From the NCBI GenBank assembly GCA_021325575.1, contig JAJPGW010000010.1, forward strand, positions 124,001 through 188,000: a DNA stretch of 64,000 nucleotides, written 5' to 3'. Below are positions 28,226-36,400 of this stretch, one piece after another. Each line of letters starts with the position of its first letter. The first letter of the stretch is position 1. This DNA comes from Gammaproteobacteria bacterium (GTDB taxonomy: Bacteria > Pseudomonadota > Gammaproteobacteria > DSM-16500). Position numbers and translations under genes: made by a program. Under the pieces are notes generated by a model, which was given only the letters and a program-made list of their open reading frames with translations, did not search any database and was not told the DNA's origin.

Positions 28226-28920
28226 AATATTTTTTTATTCTGATTTTATTTTTTTTTAATACTGCATGGGCGGCATTACCGACTGTTGAGCTTGAAAAGG
28301 CGCACGTAAACATCCATGACAAAAAATCCATAGAACGCGGCGCAAAATATTTTGCAACGATTTGCATGGCGTGTCATACGATGGAGTACATGCGGTATGA
28401 CAAAATTGCGCATGATGCGGGTGTGGTGTATGAGCGCATGCCAGTTCAGGTTACAACCTGGCCTTTTGGCGTAAAACCACCGGATTTGTCGCTGGAAATC
28501 AATCATCGCGGTGCGGATTGGGTGTACACCTATCTTCACAGTTTTTATACGGACCCTTCGCGTCCGACGGGCGTCAATAATTTGATTTTGCCGAATACGG
28601 CGATGTCTGGCATTTTAACGTCGTTTCAGGGAGTGCAAATTTTATTGCCTGAAACGGAATGGCATCATAGTGATTTTGGTTCAGGATATGAATGGTATGA
28701 TTTACTGGATTTGCAATCGCATGGGGCGATGACGCCTGAGCAATTTGATGCGATGGTGAGCGATGTTGTTAATTTTTTAGCGTATGCTTCCAATCCTTAT
28801 CAGATTGAACAGGAAAAAATGGGTGTGTTTGTATTGATTTTTTTAGTTCTCTTTTTTATTCTCGCATTTTTATTAAAACAAAGCTATTGGCGCGAAATCA
28901 AAAGGAAACAACGTAAATGA
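28222..28920 (+). CDS. petC: Ubiquinol-cytochrome c reductase, cytochrome c1
   Basis: A 232-residue c-type cytochrome: signal peptide (residues 1-18), heme motif C48-MAC-H52 in ATICMACHTMEYMRYD, and a C-terminal membrane anchor (VFVLIFLVLFFILAFLL). KPPDLSLEINHRGADW is the conserved c1 stretch. It accepts electrons from the Rieske centre and passes them to soluble cytochrome c. It overlaps the next gene by 4 bases. In many gammaproteobacteria sspA follows petC; here a FUSC-like pair does. Confidence 0.96.
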   Translation: MKYFFILILFFFNTAWAALPTVELEKAHVNIHDKKSIERGAKYFATICMACHTMEYMRYDKIAHDAGVVYERMPVQVTTWPFGVKPPDLSLEINHRGADWVYTYLHSFYTDPSRPTGVNNLILPNTAMSGILTSFQGVQILLPETEWHHSDFGSGYEWYDLLDLQSHGAMTPEQFDAMVSDVVNFLAYASNPYQIEQEKMGVFVLIFLVLFFILAFLLKQSYWREIKRKQRK

Positions 28921-29435
28921 TAAATGCGCTCTTTCATTGGATGATGAAAAGAAATTTTAAAAAACTGGTGCGATTGCAGCAGCTTTATTTTTCGATTTAT
29001 CTAAATAAAGATTATGCCGATCAGGATTTTTTTTACGAAAGAAAATTGCATTATCTGAAAGCCAGGTTTGTAAAGGAGATGAATTTTTCTCGTTTTGTTT
29101 GTAAAAAAATGCGAAATAACGCCATTTTTAATGATCTTAATGATCTTTTTTGCGTGGTCATTTCGACGGGCAGCCTCCGCTATCGAGTAAAAGATCATGC
29201 GACCTTTGAAATTTTTTCTGTAGAAATGAATGAATTATCAACCATTCTGGCGCATATTGATAAAATGAATGAGTTGAAAACGCAAGAAAAATTGCATGCG
29301 ATCATGAAGCGATTCGATGACCTCTATGAGACAACGCTGCAAGTGGTTTCCAACGAGCCATTGAAATTTATTATTTTTATTGATGAATTAAAAGCTGCAA
29401 TCCACTTATTTCAGAAAATTGCGAGCGAAATATGA
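28917..29435 (+). CDS. Helical protein of unknown function, first of a FUSC-like pair
   Basis: A 172-residue protein with no membrane segment or signal, rich in aromatic and charged residues and probably all helical. It overlaps petC upstream and the FUSC-like membrane gene downstream by 4 bases each, so translation is coupled. It may be the soluble partner or detached cytoplasmic half of a fusaric-acid-resistance (FUSC) type transporter, but no motif proves it. Confidence 0.5.
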   Translation: MINALFHWMMKRNFKKLVRLQQLYFSIYLNKDYADQDFFYERKLHYLKARFVKEMNFSRFVCKKMRNNAIFNDLNDLFCVVISTGSLRYRVKDHATFEIFSVEMNELSTILAHIDKMNELKTQEKLHAIMKRFDDLYETTLQVVSNEPLKFIIFIDELKAAIHLFQKIASEI

Positions 29436-30274
29436 AGCGCTATTTTATTCAATTGATTGCGATATTGATTTCTCTCGCTGTCAGTTTTTTCTTTTCTCAC
29501 GCAGAAATGTTTTTGCTGCCGTTATCAACCTTGATTGTCATGCAAACGCCCAACGGTTTAGTTGTTCGACGGGGTTTAGAATATTTTTTAATAATGGTTT
29601 TGCTTCTTATTTTTTATACCTGGCTATCGGGGTCGATGGCCATGATGAATTACAGACTCTATGATATCGGTCTCGGGACATTGATTGGTATCGCGACTAA
29701 TTTGTTTGTTTTTCCCGTTAAAACCGATGTCGAATTCAGAAAATCATTGATTGTGGTGTTGCGATCTTATTCTCTCCAATTTTCTCAAATGCTAGAGAGT
29801 TTTTTTTCTGATAAAAAATCGAATAATTTATTTGAAATTCAATTTTTACCAAACTGGATTTTTGCCAATGGCTTAAGTCTCATGAATGACAAAGGACATC
29901 GCCATTTTGTTGTAATGGTTGAACGCATTGCTGAAATTTTATGTTCCACGCATTATATTTTGCAGCAATTGGATCCAAATGAAGATACACCTAAAAAAAT
30001 GCAGGATTCGATTATGTTATACCAAAAAAAAATAATAACCATATTTGAAGGACTCATCCAAGTGCTGAGTTTAAAAAAATTATCCGAAGGGGTCGATGAT
30101 GCCTCGGATGCGATTATTGCTGTGCATGAAATATTTAGAAGCATTACACCCGATGGGCCGCCAGTGCCTTTGTCAAAAGAATACGTGTTGCTTGCTGCAT
30201 TTATTGAGAATTTAACCGATTTGCGGTATGTATTGATTCGGTTAGGGCAGGCATTGCGTGGAGCGGGTGCTTAA
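29432..30274 (+). CDS. FUSC-like membrane protein
   Basis: A 280-residue protein with N-terminal membrane helices (about residues 5-22, 28-40, 50-68 and 83-94) followed by a cytoplasmic helical domain. RLYDIGLGTLIGIATNLFVFP (76-96) is the FUSC/aromatic-acid-exporter motif (R-x-x-D/T-x-x-G-x-x-IG ending in FP). It is about half the size of YccS/AaeB proteins. It likely exports or senses a hydrophobic acid; the substrate is unknown. It is in the petABC run by 4-base overlaps and converges with the antitoxin gene. Confidence 0.6.
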   Translation: MKRYFIQLIAILISLAVSFFFSHAEMFLLPLSTLIVMQTPNGLVVRRGLEYFLIMVLLLIFYTWLSGSMAMMNYRLYDIGLGTLIGIATNLFVFPVKTDVEFRKSLIVVLRSYSLQFSQMLESFFSDKKSNNLFEIQFLPNWIFANGLSLMNDKGHRHFVVMVERIAEILCSTHYILQQLDPNEDTPKKMQDSIMLYQKKIITIFEGLIQVLSLKKLSEGVDDASDAIIAVHEIFRSITPDGPPVPLSKEYVLLAAFIENLTDLRYVLIRLGQALRGAGA

Positions 30275-30570
30275 TAATTTTTATGAGCAATTATCCGTAA
30301 ATGTTTATTTCGTCTTTTTATCTCATTTCGCACATGCTGGGTTAATATTTGGCGAATGTAGGGTTGATAGCCTAGGCCATCTTCTTTGGCTATTTCTTTA
30401 AGATCGTCGATAAGATTTTTTTGTAAACGAATCGAGATACTTTGTAAACCTAATTTGTCATCGAGCTTTTCTTCATGTTTTTTTGATGCTTTCCTTGCGA
30501 ATTTTTCTGTGGCGCCGAGTGTTCTATTTTCCCATTGTGATTCGGTAAATTTTTTACGCGTATTTTTCAT
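30271..30570 (-). CDS. CopG/BrnA-like antitoxin
   Basis: A 99-residue protein with a ribbon-helix-helix region: SISIRLQKNLIDDLKEIAKEDGLGYQPYIRQILTQHV (from about residue 44) has the beta strand SISIRL followed by two helices. The N-terminal part (KFTESQWENRTLGATEKFARKA) resembles BrnA-type antitoxins. It overlaps the upstream toxin gene by 17 bases. It would neutralise the toxin and repress the shared promoter. Confidence 0.75.
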   Translation of the reverse strand: MKNTRKKFTESQWENRTLGATEKFARKASKKHEEKLDDKLGLQSISIRLQKNLIDDLKEIAKEDGLGYQPYIRQILTQHVRNEIKRRNKHLRIIAHKNY

Positions 30571-30841
30571 ATATTCTGACCTCTAATTTATTTGGTTCAT
30601 AAGCAGTTTTTATTTCGTAAGCACCTTCAATTTCAATAAAAACTATCTTTAGTAATCTTCCAAAATCTGTTTCAGCAATAAACCAAAAAGTGGGGGGTTC
30701 CGTTTTATGATTTAACCTTGTATCTTCCAATAATCCCCTAGAGCGATTGATGAAACACTCACTAATTTCATCGGGAAGTACTTTATGTTTTGTTTTTAAT
30801 TTTTCGAGTACGCGCTGGTTAATTTTTATATTTTCAAGCAT
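30554..30841 (-). CDS. BrnT-like ribonuclease toxin
   Basis: A 95-residue protein. Helix KINQRVLEKLKTKHKVLPDEISECF, then a beta-rich part with RGLLEDTRLNHKTEPPTFWFIAETDFGRLLKIVFIE and the end KLEVRIYEKYA follow the BrnT/RelE-like layout. Members are often mislabelled ADP-ribosyl-dinitrogen reductase hydrolase. Toxin-first gene order with the RHH antitoxin second is typical for BrnTA. GAGG precedes the ATG at 30841. Confidence 0.7.
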   Translation of the reverse strand: MLENIKINQRVLEKLKTKHKVLPDEISECFINRSRGLLEDTRLNHKTEPPTFWFIAETDFGRLLKIVFIEIEGAYEIKTAYEPNKLEVRIYEKYA

Positions 30842-30852
30842 TATTATACCTC

Positions 30853-30877
30853 ATTATAAATTATTTGTATATACAAA
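30853..30877 (-). promoter_or_regulatory. -10 box and operator palindrome of the BrnTA-like operon
   Basis: TATAAT (30853-30858 on the minus strand) with the perfect 14-bp palindrome TTTGTATATACAAA at 30864-30877 just upstream. A palindrome next to the -10 box fits autorepression by the RHH antitoxin. No clear -35 is visible. Confidence 0.5.
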
Positions 30878-30945
30878 AGATATGCAAAAACTCAGAAAGG
30901 AATTTTTTGGACAAAAGAGCTTAGGGTAATAACTAGAAGGGAGCT

Positions 30946-31842
30946 TTATTCAATTTTCTTCGGATAATCATCATCCACACAATTTTCCACAGGCCGTTCG
31001 CCGAGACTTTTTTCACCCGGATATAATTTTTCAGATCCCCATTCAGTCCAGGAGCCATCGTAAACCGCATGATGGTTGTTATCCATGATATCTAAAATGA
31101 AATCCAGAATTGGCGCAGTGACGCCTGAGCCACAGGTTGCGATCGTGGGTGCTTTGGGATCAATGGCAACGCTCAGCATCAATTTACGCAGTTTTTCGAT
31201 TGGATGAAATTGACCGTCCTTGTCAAAAAAAGTGGAAAAAGGAAACGAATGACTGCCGGGAATGTGGCCCGCCCGCAAACCTGGGCGAGGTTCAGGCGCG
31301 CCTGCAAAACGGGCGGGATGGCGCACATCGACAATTTGCTCGTAGTTGTGGGTTAAAGCATCTTTCATTTGGGATAAATCACGATAATAATTTGGCTGGA
31401 ATTTAGCCGTATAATTTTTTGCAGAAAAATTAGGAATGCCGGATTCGACTTTTCCGCCGTATTTTTCCCAAGCTTTTAAGCCGCCGTTTAAAATATAAAG
31501 AAGATGGGGGCTGTGACCAACTGTTTTTAACATCCAAAGCGCTCGCGCGGAGCTGTGCAAATCACTGTTATCATAAATAATAATTTTGAAATCATTGCGA
31601 ATGCCAAGCGATGCGAGTTTTTCGCCAATTAATTTTTCATCTTTGATCAGAGTATGCGGCAAGGGATTATTGGGATCGCTAAATAGATCAATATCAAAAA
31701 ATTGCGCGCCGACAATATGTTTTTCGATATATTCTTTTTTGCCATCACGGCCATCCATGTGAAAACTCGCATCCAGAAAAATCAGTGATTTTTGGCTTTT
31801 TCTGAATTTATCGGCTTGTGCGGCATTTATTAACCAGGGCAT
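30946..31842 (-). CDS. sseA: 3-mercaptopyruvate / thiosulfate sulfurtransferase
   Basis: A 298-residue tandem rhodanese. The catalytic C237 lies in the loop CGSGVTA, the mercaptopyruvate-type signature (rhodanese proper has CRxGxT/R). HIVGAQFFDID and AGHIPGSHSFPF are the paired rhodanese strands. It would move sulfur from 3-mercaptopyruvate to thiols or cyanide. It follows coxC on the same strand by about 100 bases but is probably independent. Confidence 0.93.
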   Translation of the reverse strand: MPWLINAAQADKFRKSQKSLIFLDASFHMDGRDGKKEYIEKHIVGAQFFDIDLFSDPNNPLPHTLIKDEKLIGEKLASLGIRNDFKIIIYDNSDLHSSARALWMLKTVGHSPHLLYILNGGLKAWEKYGGKVESGIPNFSAKNYTAKFQPNYYRDLSQMKDALTHNYEQIVDVRHPARFAGAPEPRPGLRAGHIPGSHSFPFSTFFDKDGQFHPIEKLRKLMLSVAIDPKAPTIATCGSGVTAPILDFILDIMDNNHHAVYDGSWTEWGSEKLYPGEKSLGERPVENCVDDDYPKKIE

Positions 31843-31947
31843 GGCGGTCTCGTTTTGCTGATTTTTGCAGACATTATAACCAAAGATGGCTAATCGTAAA
31901 GTATTAATACAAGAGAATTTAAAAATTTAAGTAAAATCAATCCAATT

Positions 31948-32811
31948 TTATAACCAATAAACAAACACAAACAAAAACAACCAGACAACATCCACAAAAT
32001 GCCAATACCAGGAAACTGCTTCAAACCCAAATTGATGCTTAGCATTAAAATGGCCTTTCAAACAACGAACTAAAATAACACTCAACATAATTAAACCCAC
32101 CGTCACATGCGCGCCATGAAATCCAGTCAGCATGAAAAAAGTCGTGCCATAAATACCGCTTTTTAAGGTCAATCCCAAATGGGTATAAGCTTCATGATAT
32201 TCATAAACCTGCAAACATAAGAAACTAAGACCCAAGATAATCGTCAGGATCAAGCCTGCATTTAATTGTCTCCGCTGATTTTTTTTCAAACCCCAGTGGG
32301 CAAACGTGACAGTGACAGCACTGCTTAATAAAAGTAACGTGTTAACAGCCGGTATTCCCCATGCTGGCATCGCGGATTCCGGCCCTGGAAAAAGCTGTGT
32401 ATTTGGATTTTTTAACAAAGGCCAAATCGCTTGAAAGTCTGGCCACAATAATGTGTGTGTTGCGGCACTCCCTTCATCCCCTCCTAAAATCGGAATGGCC
32501 ACCCATCGCGAAAAAAACAATGCCCCAAAAAACGCACCAAAAAACGCAATTTCGGACGCAATAAACCACGCCATCCCCCAACGATAAGTGCGATCCATCT
32601 GCGCACTGTGCAATCCTTCGATACTTTCATCAATCACGGTGCTAAACCAGCCGAATAACATGTACACCAAAAGTAGCAATCCAAATGCTAAAAAATAATG
32701 CCCAATCCAATTATTATGAATAATATTAATAAAACCCGTTAAAACTAGGAATAAACTAACCGAAGCTAAAATCGGCCATTGACTGGGCGCTGCGATAAAA
32801 TATTTTTTCAT
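31948..32811 (-). CDS. coxC: Cytochrome c oxidase subunit III
   Basis: A 287-residue seven-helix subunit of the aa3-type oxidase. RWGMAWFIASEIAFFGAFFGALFF contains the conserved Glu, and FMLTGFHGAHVTVGLI and VSWYWHFVDVVWLFLFVFVY close the protein. The 4-base overlap with ctaG shows coupling. In related genomes it follows coxB-coxA-ctaG directly; here a large gene separates ctaG-coxC from coxBA. Confidence 0.97.
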   Translation of the reverse strand: MKKYFIAAPSQWPILASVSLFLVLTGFINIIHNNWIGHYFLAFGLLLLVYMLFGWFSTVIDESIEGLHSAQMDRTYRWGMAWFIASEIAFFGAFFGALFFSRWVAIPILGGDEGSAATHTLLWPDFQAIWPLLKNPNTQLFPGPESAMPAWGIPAVNTLLLLSSAVTVTFAHWGLKKNQRRQLNAGLILTIILGLSFLCLQVYEYHEAYTHLGLTLKSGIYGTTFFMLTGFHGAHVTVGLIMLSVILVRCLKGHFNAKHQFGFEAVSWYWHFVDVVWLFLFVFVYWL

Positions 32812-33329
32812 GGCGAAATCCTTTTCGTGAAGGCCGTTTCATCAAATAATCCATAAGCCAGCGTAATCGTACTGATTTCCTGAGGAATTTGATCATCAAT
32901 CCGAAAAACAACCGGCATATTCAATTCTTCGCCTGCTTTTAATGTGTGACGCGTAAAACAAAAACATTCTATTTTATGAAAATATTTTGCAGAAGCGGTC
33001 GGTGCAAAACTCGCAATCGCTTGAATAGTCACTTCATGATTCGTGGTATTTTTCAAAAAAAACAGCACTTTCACAATTTGATTGGGATGCACGCTCACAC
33101 TGGGTGTACGCGAATAAAAATCCAGCGGCAACTCTTTATTATTGGTTGTGACAAATTGTACGGTAATATTGCGCTTCAAATCTTGAGCCGTATTATCACG
33201 CACCAAGGTATTGATCCCGGTAGGGCGACAAAAGGCGCTATAAAGCGGAGCAAACGCAAAGCTAAACGCAAACATGAAAAAAACGATAAAAACCGTGAAG
33301 AGAACTGTTTTTTGAATGGGTTTTGGCAT
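32808..33329 (-). CDS. ctaG: Cytochrome oxidase copper chaperone CtaG/Cox11
   Basis: A 173-residue protein with one N-terminal membrane helix and a periplasmic domain that places CuB in subunit I. CRPTGINTLV supplies the first cysteine, and the CFCF motif (KIECFCFTRHTL) is the copper site. It overlaps coxC by 4 bases. The start is at 33329; upstream on the same strand would be coxA, but the 1260-residue gene lies in between on the opposite strand. Confidence 0.95.
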   Translation of the reverse strand: MPKPIQKTVLFTVFIVFFMFAFSFAFAPLYSAFCRPTGINTLVRDNTAQDLKRNITVQFVTTNNKELPLDFYSRTPSVSVHPNQIVKVLFFLKNTTNHEVTIQAIASFAPTASAKYFHKIECFCFTRHTLKAGEELNMPVVFRIDDQIPQEISTITLAYGLFDETAFTKRISP

Positions 33330-33398
33330 ATTATCCCTTCCCCTTTCATTTTTTAACCTTAACTCCCTGAAACGACTGTTTTTTTCTAAGTCCTTGTT

Positions 33399-33426
33399 TT
33401 GACAAATAGCCTTAAAAAGCTATTCT
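33399..33426 (+). promoter_or_regulatory. Promoter of the 1260-residue gene
   Basis: TTGACA (33399-33404), a 16-bp spacer, and TATTCT (33421-33426). The spacer and -10 contain the inverted repeat AATAGC-N8-GCTATT, a possible operator. It is about 65 bases before the start codon. Confidence 0.5.
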
Positions 33427-33490
33427 TATTTAAGGGAATGTTAACTTTTTCATTATAAACTAAAAGTAAGAGATAAAGAGGGCAATCCGT

Positions 33491-36400
33491 ATGGCCTTTA
33501 ATCGTAACTACATGACTCTTTCGAGCCCACTGAAAACGCGTGCTGCACGAGTTGCTGATCTTGCTGCAATGTATGCTAAGGTGTTTGATGAACAAATTTC
33601 CCTTTTACACGCAAAATTGGAAACATTGGAAGCTAAATTAAGCCCGGAAGAACGAGAAGATATTGAGTTAGCTCGTTTCAATGTCACAACATATGCTGCA
33701 GATCCTGAAAGTATGGCTAGAGTGGCAAAAGCCTGGGAACATTTTAAAAAATATCCTGAAATTGAAATAGTGATAAAAGCATTAAATATCTTCTCCACAG
33801 CCCGATCAAGATTCGAAGGTGAATACCAGAGATTAAAAGAAACAGCTGCTAAATTAGACGAAGCCTTTCAGCAAACTATACCTTATTTACAAGCTAATGT
33901 TCCACAGGCTCGACAAGAGCAAGCGTTAACAAAATTTCATGAAACGCTACGCGAACTTTTTGCGGGTGGAGGCCGTCGACAAGTAGGCAGTTTTGAATTG
34001 AGCCAATTAGAATCCTACCGTGAGGACCTCAAGTTGAGTTTGCAAGGTTTAGTTTCTGGGGGCGCTGACAATAAAAAGCTCAATTTGGATTTGAAAGAGC
34101 TAATTCCTGATTTTCCATTCAGTGAAGATGCTAAAAAAAATTGGGATGAAGCTTCTAGGGAAGAAAGGCAATTTTTTATGGATTTAACACCTGCTGAATA
34201 TCCTGAATTTGTTACGATAGAAGAAAAAAAAGAAGCCAAAGCAACTCAGCAAAATTTTCAGCAAAAATTAGAGGATTTCAAAAAAGATTTTGGAGACAAA
34301 TCTCCTCAGGAACAAATAAGAGAATTAACTATACGGGCTATTCAAGAACAACTTGATCAAATAAAAAAGAAACAAGCTGTTCTGCCCGAGACTACAAGAG
34401 CCCGCAGAGGAGCTGAACCCGAAGAGGTTGTCGAATCATTGGAATTACAACCTCTATTACCGAGAGAACGAAAAGGAGCTGTGGACGAGGAACTTAATCC
34501 AGAAGAAGTATTACAATTTTGGTTAGATTTTTATATAAAGGAGGAGGGGAAGGGGCTTAATCTTAATAAAGAAGAAGATGCACGACGATTTGCTAGATTC
34601 AAAAATGTTCCGCTTCAAAAATATCTTCAAGATTATATTCCAAGAGGATTATGGATGTATGCAGATCAAATCAGAGCAGATCTGAAAGCACAAGAACGGG
34701 TAGAAGACGCAAAAGAATTCGAAAAAGCCAATCGCGAAACCGGAAATGTTCGTATTTCAGAAATCTTCGGAGTCTTGGAAGGGTATATTGATCAACTTAA
34801 TCTTGAAAATGCTTATTTAGCAAAAGTTAGAGAGATGATTAAAGAATCCATATCCTATGATCAAATCAAAGCGGATCACGATAGGCACAAGCGGGCGCTG
34901 GAAGCTCAAATCGATGCTCTAATGCCTAAATTTAACGCTGAATTAACAAAATTAGAAATTGAAACACGAGAAGCAGAAAGAAAATTAAGTGCCGAAGTGA
35001 AGTCAGTAGAGAAAGCATTTGCAGCTGAAATAAGAGATTTGTCTTCTACCTCTTATAAGTTTAAACAAAAAAATCAAAAATTAAAAACTGATCAAACGGA
35101 AAAAAAACAGCAAGATAGCGTGTTGGAACTACAAGTTAAACAGGTAGCTTTAGTGCTGGATGAATTAAGAGAATTAAAAAAACAAGCCCAAGCCAAAGAA
35201 GCCAAAGAAGCCCAAGAAGCCGAAAGTGTCGCGCTTCAACAAAAAATTGACAAATTTGAACAGCATGAGAAAAATTTAAATGCATTACTTAAAGCTACTG
35301 ATAAATTGAGCTTACTCGCTAAGTCGAGAAGTGAATTTGATGAAGGAAATCTGAACAATGTTCCAGCAGAAGGAAATCTGGTCGAGCTCCTTGAGCAATA
35401 CAACTCTTTAGTTGCTGAAATCAGAGTAGCAGATGCTAATTTCAAACAACATGTAGTCAGACTTGACCATATCGACGGGCAATACGGAGAAATGGCTAAG
35501 CAATTTGATAAAATCGAAAAAATATCCGAAATCATGGATCAATACAGAGCTTCGGGCGTAACCTCTCTCAGTCAGTCTGAGAAAGAAGCGCTAATACGTT
35601 ACAGAGTCAATCCAATTTTGGGAATCAAAAAAGAAGACCTAGATAAGGCGTTCCATGCCCGTCCTTTAGCTACAATCCTTGAAGAGCATGGATATCATGA
35701 TGAGCATGAGGTTAAGCAAGCATCTGAAGAAGCCATTGAACCTGTTTTTAAACAAAGACAATCCCAACTTGCAAAAGAATTAGAAAAAAATAAATTACAA
35801 TCGACTGATGACCGCGTTGCAAATCTTAAAAAATGGTTAGAACAAATAGAAAAATCAAATTACCCTAAAACAATTAAAGATCAAGCCACTCAAACTAAGG
35901 ATAGGCTTCTACGAGCTCAGTATGAAGTAAAATCGGAGCTAGCATATCTGAAGGAAGATGTTTCATTTGGAGGTCGTTTAAAAAATGGTTTAGGTAATTT
36001 TCTCTATTGGACAGGGAAAAAATTACGAAAAGATTATACTCTCAGCGAAAATGCTAAAGCCAAATCGTTTTTCTCGGTTTTATTAACTGCTACCGTGATT
36101 GTGCCACTTGCTACCTTTTTTTCGTGGCTAGGTGGCAACAAAAAAGGGGAACAGTCGGGATTAGAAAGATTAGGCAATGCATTACGGGTAAGCGGCGAAT
36201 CGCATGTTAAGGAAAACTTAGCTAAAAGATGCGAAATCACAGAAAATTTCTTACGCCATCACATGGTCGCCCATGTAAGACCTAATGCATCCATAGATTT
36301 ATCACCTATTTCAAAAAAACCACAACCGGTGGTCGAATCACCCGCTGGATTCAGAGTCAACTGGCGCGCTCATGGATTTGGAGTTGCACTCAAAGCCTTC

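Noticed and set aside
33330-33490. A PmrA box upstream of the 1260-residue gene
   Set aside because: TTAA motifs occur but without the 11-bp start-to-start spacing.
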